Assembly: GCA_003161435.1 (NCBI GenBank)
Contig: PMOS01000038.1
Location: 100,605 to 147,382, forward strand
Direction: 5' to 3'
Source of the DNA: Vulcanimicrobiota bacterium
GTDB lineage: Bacteria > Vulcanimicrobiota > Vulcanimicrobiia > Vulcanimicrobiales > Vulcanimicrobiaceae
Length of the DNA: 46,778 bases
Positions within the stretch are counted from its first letter, which is position 1; every line of letters begins with the position of its first letter. Positions 7,609-13,966 of this stretch are shown piece after piece. The position numbers were made by a program, and so were the translations under genes. The notes under the pieces were generated by a model. The model did not search any database. It saw only the letters and a list, made by a program, of their open reading frames with translations, and had not been told where the DNA came from.

Positions 7609-8069
7609 ACATTCTGGTCGTCAACGGGCCGAACCTGAACCTGCTCGGGGAACGCGAGCCGGAGATCTACGGCCGCGGGACGTTGCGCGAGCTCGAACGC
7701 GCGATCTACGCGCACGCCGACAAGCTGCGTCAGCGCGTGCGCTTCTTCCAGTCGAATCACGAAGGCGCGATCATCGACGAGCTGCACCGCAACCGGAAAT
7801 GGGCCGACGCGATCATCATCAACCCGGCCGCTTTCACCCACTACTCGTATGCCATCCGCGACGCGCTGCTCGCGGTCGCCGTGCCGACGGCCGAGGTACA
7901 CCTTTCCGACGTCGAAAACCGCGAGGGCGAGTACCGCAAGATCTCGGTCATCCGCGACATCTGCGTGCACCGTTTCGCCGGCTTCGGTTTCGACTCGTAC
8001 CTCAAAGCGCTCGACGCGTTTGCTGCCGATCGCGCCGAACGCAAGAAGAACAAGAAAAAGAAGACGTGA
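7605..8069 (+). CDS. aroQ: 3-dehydroquinate dehydratase, type II
   Basis: This enzyme converts 3-dehydroquinate to 3-dehydroshikimate, the third step of the pathway. At 154 aa it has the usual size of the dodecameric type II enzyme. Signatures are NGPNLNLLGEREPEIYG with the catalytic Tyr, FFQSNHEGAIIDELH, NPAAFTHYSYAIRDAL, and EVHLSDVENRE with the catalytic His. A Lys-rich C-terminal tail (KKNKKKK) extends past the fold. The ATG overlaps the aroKB stop, and the stop overlaps the GTG of the aldo/keto reductase. With aroA, aroE, aroC and aroKB, this gene completes steps 2-7 of the pathway in one operon; only DAHP synthase (step 1) is missing here. Confidence 0.96.
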   Translation: MNILVVNGPNLNLLGEREPEIYGRGTLRELERAIYAHADKLRQRVRFFQSNHEGAIIDELHRNRKWADAIIINPAAFTHYSYAIRDALLAVAVPTAEVHLSDVENREGEYRKISVIRDICVHRFAGFGFDSYLKALDAFAADRAERKKNKKKKT

Positions 8070-9040
8070 CGCCGCGGCGGCTCGGCGCGCACGGCCCGAA
8101 CGTCGGCGCGATCGGGCTGGGCTGCATGGGGATGTCCGAGTTCTACGACCGGGTCGGCGAAGCAGACGCGATCGCGACGATCCATCGTGCGCTCGAGCTC
8201 GGGATGACGCTGATCGATACGTCCGATATGTACGGCCGCGGCGCCAACGAGCAGCTCGTCGGGCGCGCGCTGCGCGACCGGCGCGACCGCGCGACGATCG
8301 CCACGAAGGGCGGTCTCATCCGGCGCGCCGAGGACCCGTCGTATCGCGGTGTCAACGGAACGCCCGCCTACCTTCGCGCCGCGTGTGACGCGTCGCTCGT
8401 CCGCCTCGGCGTCGAGTGCATCGACCTGTACTATCTGCACCGCGCCGATCCCGAAGTCCCGATCGAAGAGAGCGCCGGCGCCCTGGCCGAGCTCGTGCAG
8501 GCCGGTAAAGTGCGGCACATCGGCCTATCGGAGGTCGATGCCCCGACGCTGCGCCGCGCGGCCGCGGTCGCGCCGATCGCCGTACTGCAGAGCGAGTACT
8601 CGCTCTTCACCCGCGACGTCGAAACGAACGGCGTGTTGCCCGCGACGCGCGAGCTCGGAATCGCGCTGGTAGCGTATGCACCGCTGGGCCGTGGGATGCT
8701 CACCGGAACGGTCCGTTCGACGACCGCGCTCGCTCCGGCGGACCTGCGCCGGCGGGTCCCGCGCTTCGACCCGGAAAACCTCGAACGCAACCTCGCGTTG
8801 GTCGACGGCCTCTCGGCGATCGCGCGGGATGCGGGTTGCACGCCGGCGCAGCTCGCGCTCGCGTGGCTGCTCGCGCAGGGCGACGACGTCGTCGCGCTCC
8901 CCGGCTCCGAGCGCGTCGCGCACGTCGAGGAAAACGGCGCCGCGTCGTCGATCGCGCTCGACGCAGCGCTGCTCGCGCGCGTCGATACGCTCGTTCCGCC
9001 CGGCGCTGCAGCCGGCGCGCGCCTGCGCACGCAACGTTAA
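8066..9040 (+). CDS. Aldo/keto reductase
   Basis: This is an NADPH-dependent oxidoreductase of the AKR superfamily (324 aa), close to the YajO/Tas-like or AKR13 groups. The catalytic tetrad is visible: Asp and Tyr in LIDTSDMYG, Lys in TIATKGG and His in YYLHRADPEVP. The C-terminal cofactor-binding region includes VALPGSERVAHVEEN. The GTG at 8066 overlaps the aroQ stop (GTGA) and fits the family N-terminus (RRLGAHGPNVGAIGLGCMGM). It is therefore probably co-transcribed with the aro genes, although no link of this family to the shikimate pathway is established. The substrate cannot be inferred. A longer upstream reading frame is a shadow of aroQ. Confidence 0.9.
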   Translation: MTPRRLGAHGPNVGAIGLGCMGMSEFYDRVGEADAIATIHRALELGMTLIDTSDMYGRGANEQLVGRALRDRRDRATIATKGGLIRRAEDPSYRGVNGTPAYLRAACDASLVRLGVECIDLYYLHRADPEVPIEESAGALAELVQAGKVRHIGLSEVDAPTLRRAAAVAPIAVLQSEYSLFTRDVETNGVLPATRELGIALVAYAPLGRGMLTGTVRSTTALAPADLRRRVPRFDPENLERNLALVDGLSAIARDAGCTPAQLALAWLLAQGDDVVALPGSERVAHVEENGAASSIALDAALLARVDTLVPPGAAAGARLRTQR

Positions 9041-9073
9041 CCTTGCGATCAGACTTCCTTCAGGACCGGGCCG

Positions 9074-9085
9074 TATACTGGCGCT
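9074..9085 (+). promoter_or_regulatory. -10 element (TATACT) placing the YceI transcript start at its ATG
   Basis: TATACT at 9074-9079 ends six bases before the ATG at 9086, so a transcript start at the usual distance would make the YceI message leaderless. No -35 match at 16-18 bases was found; TTGCGA at 9043 is too far upstream. Confidence 0.4.
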
Positions 9086-9676
9086 ATGCGGATCGACACG
9101 CTTGGAATCTGCGCCCTCACCGTCGCGTTCAGCGGCGGTACGCCGTCGCCGGCGTCGGCAGCGGCGGCGGACGTGGTGTGGTCGAGCGACGCCGCGGTCT
9201 CGAAGGTGACGCTGACCGTCCCCTATCTGTTCCTATCCAAGATCAACGCGATGATCCCGATCGAGTCGGGGACGATCGTCACCACCGACACTTCGACGAC
9301 GCCGCTGATGGTCGATCTCCGTTTCTCCTCCGCCGCACTGACCACCGGTGACGCCAAGCGCGACGCCGGCCTGCGCGACGACAAGTTCTTCGACGTCGCG
9401 CGCTACCCGACGATCCTGTTCGCGAGCGAGCAGATCGTCGAGACCAACGCCGGGACGTTCTCGATCAAGGGCACGCTGACGATGCACGGCACGACGCGCC
9501 CTCTTCTGCTCGAAGGGCGCGGCCTGCCGGAGGACCGCGACGCGGACGGCAAACGTCGTGTGCGCTACGAGGCCACGGGAAACTTTCGCCGCTCCGACTT
9601 CGGGATGACCTACGCGCGCGGAATCGTCGGCAACGACATCGCCCTCGACGTCGTCATCGAAGCGCTGTCACCCTGA
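9086..9676 (+). CDS. Secreted YceI-family lipocalin-like protein
   Basis: This 196-aa protein has an N-terminal signal peptide (about residues 1-27, cleavage near ASAAAA) followed by a YceI-like beta-barrel. Members of this family bind polyisoprenoid or other amphiphilic lipids in the periplasm or outside the cell. Typical features are the DLRFSSAALTTGDAKRDAGLRDDKFFDVARYPTI region seen in pieces (GLRDDKFFDVARYPTILF is the family hallmark), the FSIKGTLTMHGTTRPL strand pair, and the C-terminal RSDFGMTYARGIVGNDIAL motif. No Shine-Dalgarno precedes the ATG, which agrees with a leaderless transcript. It lies alone between the aro operon and a convergent hydrolase operon. The ligand is unknown. Confidence 0.92.
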   Translation: MRIDTLGICALTVAFSGGTPSPASAAAADVVWSSDAAVSKVTLTVPYLFLSKINAMIPIESGTIVTTDTSTTPLMVDLRFSSAALTTGDAKRDAGLRDDKFFDVARYPTILFASEQIVETNAGTFSIKGTLTMHGTTRPLLLEGRGLPEDRDADGKRRVRYEATGNFRRSDFGMTYARGIVGNDIALDVVIEALSP

Positions 9677-9693
9677 GCCTGTCCCCCCGTTGG

Positions 9694-9711
9694 CCTGAGC
9701 TTGTCGAAGGG
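9694..9711. repeat. Dispersed repeat, copy 1 (CCTGAGCTTGTCGAAGGG)
   Basis: This intergenic copy lies between the convergent YceI and hydrolase genes. It matches copies at 13942-13960 (inverse orientation) and 25134-25157. A degenerate half copy (CCCTGAGCCTGTCC) starts at 9671, overlapping the YceI stop codon. Confidence 0.85.
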
Positions 9712-9722
9712 CAACGTTGCGG

Positions 9723-10613
9723 TCAGTCGCGCACGTCCAGCGTGAGATCTTCGTCGGGCGGGGGTGCGTCCAGGAGCGCGTGCAGGTGAGGGAGGAAGCG
9801 CGCGGCGGGGGAGCGTTTGCGTTCCGGCTCGACGACGTCGTGCGAACGGCCCAGCCCGAGCAGGCGGTGCACGCGCACGGCCGCACCGCCGGCGGAGCGC
9901 CAGCGGGCGAGCAGGTCGTCGATCGCGCCATTGTTCACCGATGTCTCGCCGGCGTTGCGCACGATCTCGACGTGCGCCGCGCCCGGCGGCCCACTGAGCG
10001 CGTCTTCGCGCAACGCGTCGCCGAGGGCGAGCCCGGCGGCGAGCGAGCGCGTCGAGTACCGGTGGTACCCGTGCTGCGGCGCGCCGCGGCCTTTGTCGAT
10101 CGGATCCCAGTACAAAAAGCGGTTCGGCATCCGCTCGAGGAGGCGGCGAACGAACGCGTTCCAGTCGTGCGGCAGCTGCTTGATGCCCAGGAACGGCGCG
10201 ATCGCGATCGCGCGAAAAACGCGGCTGTCTCGGTGCGCGAGATGCAGCGCGAGCGCGCCGCCCAATGAGTGCCCGACCAGCACGATCTCTTCGCCGAGCG
10301 CGTGCGCCGCATCCAAGATGCGTCCGGCCTGCACGACGAGCTCATCGCGCGTGAGTCCTTCGAGCGTGTCCGACATGCGGTCGGTGTGGCCGTGCCTCGG
10401 CAGCCGCGCGATGAGCACGTTCTCGCCGCGCGCGTGCCGCACGCGGGCGAACTCGCGCCAGGTACGCGGGCTCGCGGTCAGCCCATGCAGCAGCACGACG
10501 ACGCGCGGCGTGCGCCTGCCGTGGTCGAGCACGACCGAGCGCATCTCGTCGTCGAGTTGAGCTCCCTCGCCGGCGTCGAGCGACGCGGCGATCGCCGCTG
10601 CATCGATCGTCAC
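9723..10613 (-). CDS. Alpha/beta hydrolase
   Basis: This 296-aa serine hydrolase resembles carboxylesterases and monoglyceride lipases. The oxyanion region VVLLHGLTASPRTW is at about residues 38-52, the nucleophile elbow VLVGHSLGGA places the catalytic Ser at 116, and the late His lies in GRSHDVVEPE. There is no signal peptide, so it should be cytoplasmic. The start ATG overlaps the stop of the upstream 128-aa protein by four bases. It is the last gene of the five-gene minus-strand unit beginning at 12772. The substrate is unknown, and the operon partners (epimerase, NUDIX hydrolase) do not point to one. Confidence 0.88.
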   Translation of the reverse strand: MTIDAAAIAASLDAGEGAQLDDEMRSVVLDHGRRTPRVVVLLHGLTASPRTWREFARVRHARGENVLIARLPRHGHTDRMSDTLEGLTRDELVVQAGRILDAAHALGEEIVLVGHSLGGALALHLAHRDSRVFRAIAIAPFLGIKQLPHDWNAFVRRLLERMPNRFLYWDPIDKGRGAPQHGYHRYSTRSLAAGLALGDALREDALSGPPGAAHVEIVRNAGETSVNNGAIDDLLARWRSAGGAAVRVHRLLGLGRSHDVVEPERKRSPAARFLPHLHALLDAPPPDEDLTLDVRD

Positions 10614-10996
10614 GCGTTCGCGAGCGCGATCACGGAGAAGCTGCGCGCGTCGCTGGCGAGGTCTTCTTCGCGCAGGATCTCACGCAGCGACTTGGCGGAT
10701 TCGCGGGCGAACGCCACCGCGGGCGGAGTCGCGATCTGCGCGATCGCGCCGGCCGCCAAGATCAGGTCGTCGACGCCGCGCGTGATCCCTTCGCGCATCG
10801 CCCGCTCCGCGTCGCGCTCGGGTATCCGCACACCGGCCGTCCCTGTCGCCAGCATCAACACGTAGTCGAGGCCGGCGGCAGTGGCGAGCAGACGCGTCTG
10901 GTGAGGCGCCAGCGCTTCGTACTCACCGAAGTCCGCCGCGGCCCGTAGCAGCGCCGCCTGCAGCGCGACGACTAGTCGCGCGCGCTCAGCGCCCAC
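10610..10996 (-). CDS. Hypothetical helical protein (128 aa)
   Basis: I do not recognise a family. The protein is Ala-rich and mostly helical, with no signal peptide. One moderately hydrophobic stretch (VDDLILAAGAIAQIATPPAV) is too short and broken to be a clear membrane segment. The GTG start lies 25 bases inside the end of the NUDIX gene, and the stop overlaps the hydrolase start, so it is translated as part of this operon. Its codon third positions are GC-rich like its neighbours, and the frame is closed by tight overlaps on both sides. These support a real gene although no homology is claimed. A slightly later start is possible. Confidence 0.6.
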   Translation of the reverse strand: MGAERARLVVALQAALLRAAADFGEYEALAPHQTRLLATAAGLDYVLMLATGTAGVRIPERDAERAMREGITRGVDDLILAAGAIAQIATPPAVAFARESAKSLREILREEDLASDARSFSVIALANA

Positions 10997-11502
10997 AGAA
11001 CCGCGATCTGCGTCTTCGCGTCGGGCAGCTCGTTCTCACGAATCTTGCGCCACAGCTCGTCGATCGAGAAGATGCCGAGCTGGATCCCTTCCTCTCCTTC
11101 GTCCGGCTGCGGGTCGCCGATGTCGTACCCATGCACGACGCACACGTGCAGCAGCTCCTCGCAGAAACCCGGCGCGGTATAGGCCGACCACAACCGCTCC
11201 ACACGATGGCCGCGATAACCCGTCTCCTCGCGCAGTTCGCGCAGTGCAGCCTCTTCGGGCGACTCGCCGGGGTTCATCCCGCCCGCGACGACCTCCCACT
11301 GCTCGCGCCGAAGCGGGTGACGGTACTGCCGCACCAGCAACATCTCCGACGGTCGCGGCCGCACGATCACCGCGACTGCCTCCGCGTGCTCGACGACCTC
11401 CGCGTCGTACCTCCGCCCGCTCTCGGAACGCAGCGAATCGACGCGCAGGTTGACGACCTTGCCGTCGTAGACCCGACGCGAGTGCAGTAGTTCCACCGCC
11501 AC
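10972..11502 (-). CDS. NUDIX hydrolase, ADP-ribose pyrophosphatase type
   Basis: This 176-aa NUDIX enzyme probably cleaves ADP-ribose or related nucleotide sugars to AMP and sugar phosphate. The NUDIX box is complete: GMNPGESPEEAALRELREET carries the Gly, the REL and the EET metal ligands, with Gly-Tyr following. The preceding QYRHPLRREQWEVVAGG is typical of the ADP-ribose pyrophosphatase branch. The GTG at 11502 shares a base with the upstream epimerase stop (TAGTG), so translation is coupled. An ATG at 11559 would add 19 residues inside the epimerase gene and is less likely. It sits in the middle of the minus-strand operon. Confidence 0.9.
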   Translation of the reverse strand: MAVELLHSRRVYDGKVVNLRVDSLRSESGRRYDAEVVEHAEAVAVIVRPRPSEMLLVRQYRHPLRREQWEVVAGGMNPGESPEEAALRELREETGYRGHRVERLWSAYTAPGFCEELLHVCVVHGYDIGDPQPDEGEEGIQLGIFSIDELWRKIRENELPDAKTQIAVLWALSARD

Positions 11503-12377
11503 TAGATGACCGTCGTGTTCGAGAGCTCTTCGAGCAGCGTCGGGCGATGCGGCTGCCAATCGAGCTCGCGTGTCGCCTTGGCGCTATCGACCTGCAGATC
11601 GCACGCCAGCGCATCGGCGAACGGTCCCATGACCGAGCGGGCGTCATCGAGCGCGATGTGCTCGATCCCGCCGTCACCGCCGGCCGCGCGCGAGGCGGCA
11701 CGCGCGATCTCCAGGTACGGGATCGAGGCGCCGCGCGTGGCGTTGTAGACGCCCCGCGCAACGCGCAGGTCGACGGCCGCACCGTACAGCTCCGCGAGCG
11801 CGTCGTGGCGGATCGTCGGCCAGCGGTTCGCACCGTCGCCGACGATGCGCAGCGGTCCCTTCGCGGCGTCGCGGACAAAACCGCCGGGGATCCCGCCGCC
11901 GTCACCGTAGACGATCCCCGGCCGGATCACCACCGGCCGCAGGCGGCCGTCTTGTGAGAGGACGAGCTGCTCGTGCGCGGGACGCCAGGCGACGAGCTGC
12001 AGCGGCGCGAGCGGGGCATCTTCGGCGACTACCGCATCGCCGCGCGAACCGTACACCCAGACGCCGCTCGTGTAAACGAACGCGCGCCCCGCCTGCGTCG
12101 CGTCGATCAGCGCCTCGAGCGCGCCGCGCTCGATCGCCACCGTTTCGGCGGAGTAGTCGAACGCGCAGTGCACGACCGCGTCGGCGTGCGCCGCTTCGCG
12201 GCGCAGCGTGTCGAGGTCGCTGAGGCTGCCCCGCACCGGTTCAGCGCCCAGCGCGCGCAGCTTCCGTTCCGCCTCGCCGGTGCGAGCGAGCGCGCGCACG
12301 ACGTGCGTTCGTTTGCGCAGCTCGCGCACGACGCTCGCACCGATGTATCCCGAACCGCCCGTGACAAAGACCGGCAT
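11502..12377 (-). CDS. NAD-dependent epimerase/dehydratase (extended SDR)
   Basis: This 291-aa extended short-chain dehydrogenase has a clear Rossmann N-terminus (MPVFVTGGSGYIGASVVREL), with the basic residue pattern of a nucleotide-binding fold. In VYTSGVWVYG the serine and the YG take the place of the usual catalytic region, but the canonical YxxxK is not obvious. VVIRPGIVYGDGGG follows. It may therefore be an atypical or NmrA-like member rather than a sugar epimerase. The ATG at 12377 starts two bases after the stop of the membrane protein upstream, and the stop overlaps the NUDIX start. Confidence 0.85.
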   Translation of the reverse strand: MPVFVTGGSGYIGASVVRELRKRTHVVRALARTGEAERKLRALGAEPVRGSLSDLDTLRREAAHADAVVHCAFDYSAETVAIERGALEALIDATQAGRAFVYTSGVWVYGSRGDAVVAEDAPLAPLQLVAWRPAHEQLVLSQDGRLRPVVIRPGIVYGDGGGIPGGFVRDAAKGPLRIVGDGANRWPTIRHDALAELYGAAVDLRVARGVYNATRGASIPYLEIARAASRAAGGDGGIEHIALDDARSVMGPFADALACDLQVDSAKATRELDWQPHRPTLLEELSNTTVI

Positions 12378-12379
12378 TG

Positions 12380-12772
12380 CTACAATTGTTCTCCCGGCGC
12401 GGTTTTGGGCCGCGCGGCGATGGTGGTGATGTCGAAGATGATCGCGACTTCTGCGGCCGAGATGCACGCGCGAATCGCCCAGTGCGGATTCCATTCGACG
12501 GTGACGAACGCCAAGATCGCCGCCACGCAGTAGGCGCACGCCTTGGTGACGTCTGCGCGGACGGTCGGCGAGTCCGGAACGTACGCCCGCCGGATCATCG
12601 CGATCGTCGCGGCGATCAGCGCGAGCGTTACGATCGTGGCGCCGAGCCGATTGCGCGCCAAGAAGTCGAGCAGCGGCGTCGTGCCGATCGCGATGAGGAT
12701 CGCGATGACGACGAGCCATGCGATCTCCGCGAGCCGGGTGTCCTTCACCGGGAAGCTCGTTCGGCTCGGCAC
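12380..12772 (-). CDS. Small four-helix membrane protein
   Basis: This hypothetical integral membrane protein has four hydrophobic segments (around IAWLVVIAILIAIG, GATIVTLALIAATIAMI, ACAYCVAAILAFVTV and CISAAEVAIIFDITTI) and no recognised motif. The frame is open to a GTG at 12829, but that start would overlap the start of the divergent methyltransferase (12822) and adds an Arg/Pro-rich stretch. I prefer the GTG at 12772, preceded by GAGGGCGGGG. A GTG at 12748 is also possible. It is the first gene of the minus-strand operon and ends two bases before the epimerase. Confidence 0.65.
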   Translation of the reverse strand: MPSRTSFPVKDTRLAEIAWLVVIAILIAIGTTPLLDFLARNRLGATIVTLALIAATIAMIRRAYVPDSPTVRADVTKACAYCVAAILAFVTVEWNPHWAIRACISAAEVAIIFDITTIAARPKTAPGEQL

Positions 12773-12821
12773 CGCCCCGCCCTCGGGGGTCTGGGGGGCG
12801 CCGGTCCGGAAGCGCCGTCGC

Positions 12822-13619
12822 GTGCCCACCGAGCTCGGCCCACGCCACAGCCGTATCGAGAGCGTCCGCGAACTGCGGACCCCGCGCGGGCGGCGTGCCG
12901 AGCGACGCTTCGCCGCCGAGGGCCCGACGCTGCTGGCCGAGGCGGAGCGCAGCGGGGTGCGACCCCGGGAGATCTATGCCACCGCGGCGGTACTAGCCGG
13001 ACTGGACCCGGGGCGGTGGGAAGCCGCCGGGATTGCGGTCTATCTCGTCCCCGACCGGACGTTCGCGCGCCTCTCCAGTCTGGAGACGCCCAGCGGGTTG
13101 CTGGCCGTCTTCGACTTACCCGACCACGATGTCGGCGGAATCCTGGCGCGGCCGGGTCCGGTGCTGCTGTTGGCGGGGGTCGCCGATCCGGGGAACGCGG
13201 GGACTCTCGTCCGCTCGGCCGAGGCCTTTGGTGCCGCCGGCGTGCTGTTCGGTCGCGGCGGCGCCGATCCGTTCGCCCCTAAAGTGGTGCGGGCGGCGAT
13301 GGGCTCCACCTTCCGCCTTCCGGTCGCCACGGTCGATCCGGACGAGATCGTGGCGGCGGCGCGGGCCGCGGGACGGCCGATCGTGGCGGCCGACGTCGAG
13401 GGCGAGGCGCTCGACGCGGTCGGGATCCCGCCCGGCGCGGTCATTGCGGTCGGGAACGAGCGGCGCGGGGTCCGGGATTGGCTACCCAGCTGGGACCAAG
13501 CGGTCCGGATCCCCCAGCGGACGGCCACCGAAAGTTTGAATGCAGCGGTCGCGGGGAGCATCGTTTTGTACACGGTGTCGCTTTGTCAAGAGGCTTGTCA
13601 AGTCGCCGAAAAGCGCTGA
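12822..13619 (+). CDS. SpoU/TrmH-family RNA 2'-O-methyltransferase
   Basis: This 265-aa member of the SPOUT class uses S-adenosylmethionine to methylate ribose 2'-hydroxyls in rRNA or tRNA. The N-terminal substrate-binding part starts with VRELRTPRGRRAERRFAAEGPTL seen in shorter pieces (RGRRAERRF is the family hallmark). The knotted C-terminal domain shows GVADPGNAGTLVRSAEAFGA, KVVRAAMGSTFRLP, AVIAVGNERRG and RIPQRTATESLNAAVAGSI, with the conserved Asn, Glu and Ser. The GTG at 12822 was chosen because it keeps the family N-terminus and leaves upstream sequence for the divergent gene. It lies upstream of pheST, as in several other bacterial genomes. Three TTGTCAAG repeats begin inside its last codons. 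Confidence 0.92.
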   Translation: MPTELGPRHSRIESVRELRTPRGRRAERRFAAEGPTLLAEAERSGVRPREIYATAAVLAGLDPGRWEAAGIAVYLVPDRTFARLSSLETPSGLLAVFDLPDHDVGGILARPGPVLLLAGVADPGNAGTLVRSAEAFGAAGVLFGRGGADPFAPKVVRAAMGSTFRLPVATVDPDEIVAAARAAGRPIVAADVEGEALDAVGIPPGAVIAVGNERRGVRDWLPSWDQAVRIPQRTATESLNAAVAGSIVLYTVSLCQEACQVAEKR

Positions 13620-13628
13620 GTTGTCAAG
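13583..13628 (+). repeat. Three direct TTGTCAAG octamers upstream of the pheST promoter
   Basis: Exact copies start at 13583, 13595 and 13621. The first two lie in the 3' end of the methyltransferase gene, and the third ends two bases before the -35 box at 13631. Spacings are 12 and 26 bases. The position suggests binding sites for a regulator, but no regulator is known. Confidence 0.5.
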
Positions 13629-13630
13629 AC

Positions 13631-13661
13631 TTGGCGGCTAAATGGGCTGGTGCTATACTCA
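13631..13661 (+). promoter_or_regulatory. Sigma-70-like promoter with extended -10 for pheST
   Basis: TTGGCG at 13631-13636, a 17-base spacer and TATACT at 13654-13659 preceded by TGC form an extended -10 promoter. The expected transcript start is near 13666, giving about 55 bases before the small ORF at 13721. The element GGTGCTATACTCA (13649-13661) matches the aro promoter at 12 of 13 positions. Confidence 0.75.
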
Positions 13662-13720
13662 CCCGTGCCGACGCCAATAACAGCGCGCACCGAACGACAG
13701 GAGAGGGACCGCCGACGCAC

Positions 13721-13819
13721 ATGCGCACCTCCGACGTTTTCTGGAAATTGTTTAGCACCACGGGCTCGATCAGCGCGTACCTGATGTACCGGCACTTGCA
13801 TCCGTCGCCCGCGAATTGA
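13721..13819 (+). CDS. YqzL-like small ORF / candidate pheST leader peptide
   Basis: This 32-codon ORF runs from ATG 13721 to TGA 13817-13819 and has an AGGAGAGGG Shine-Dalgarno-like stretch at 13699-13707, rather far from the start. It contains FWKLF near the start and AYLMYR in the middle. From memory, the pattern W-K-x-F-x-x-T-G-x-I-x-x-Y-L resembles the YqzL family of about 50-aa proteins of unknown function in Firmicutes. Its position between a promoter and a strong terminator directly upstream of pheS also fits a leader peptide: E. coli pheST is controlled by the Phe-rich PheM leader. The two readings are not exclusive. The aromatic residues are spread out (positions 7, 8, 11, 20, 23), which is weaker than in the aro leader. 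A hairpin (13808-13815 with 13822-13829) covers the stop codon. Confidence 0.65.
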   Translation: MRTSDVFWKLFSTTGSISAYLMYRHLHPSPAN

Positions 13820-13894
13820 CGCGGGCGGCCCCTCGTCGAAAGCTTGGCGCAGTCCGAGCCGGAGATGAAGGGCGAGACTCCAGAAAGAAGTTGC

Positions 13895-13933
13895 AGAACG
13901 CCCGGTCCTCAAGGATCGGGCGTTCTCATTTTG
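13895..13933 (+). terminator. Intrinsic terminator / attenuator upstream of pheS
   Basis: A 14-bp stem (13895-13908 with 13913-13926, one G-T pair, loop TCAA) is followed by CATTTTG. It lies between the small ORF and pheS, so pheST transcription must pass it. This is the same architecture as the aro leader. Confidence 0.82.
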
Positions 13934-13941
13934 TATGACGA

Positions 13942-13960
13942 CCCTTCGACAAGCTCAGGG
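13942..13960. repeat. Dispersed repeat, copy 2 (CCCTTCGACAAGCTCAGGG)
   Basis: This copy sits between the pheST terminator and the pheS start. Its final AGGG, with the adjacent CAGG, forms the only Shine-Dalgarno-like sequence before the ATG at 13967. Confidence 0.85.
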
Positions 13961-13966
13961 CAGGCT

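Noticed and set aside
9043..9048. TTGCGA as the -35 box for the YceI gene
   Set aside because: It lies 25 bases from TATACT, too far for a normal spacer.
13666..13966. T-box riboswitch in front of pheST
   Set aside because: No T-box sequence resembling AGGGTGGNACCGCG and no specifier-loop stem were seen. A translated leader with terminator explains the region better.
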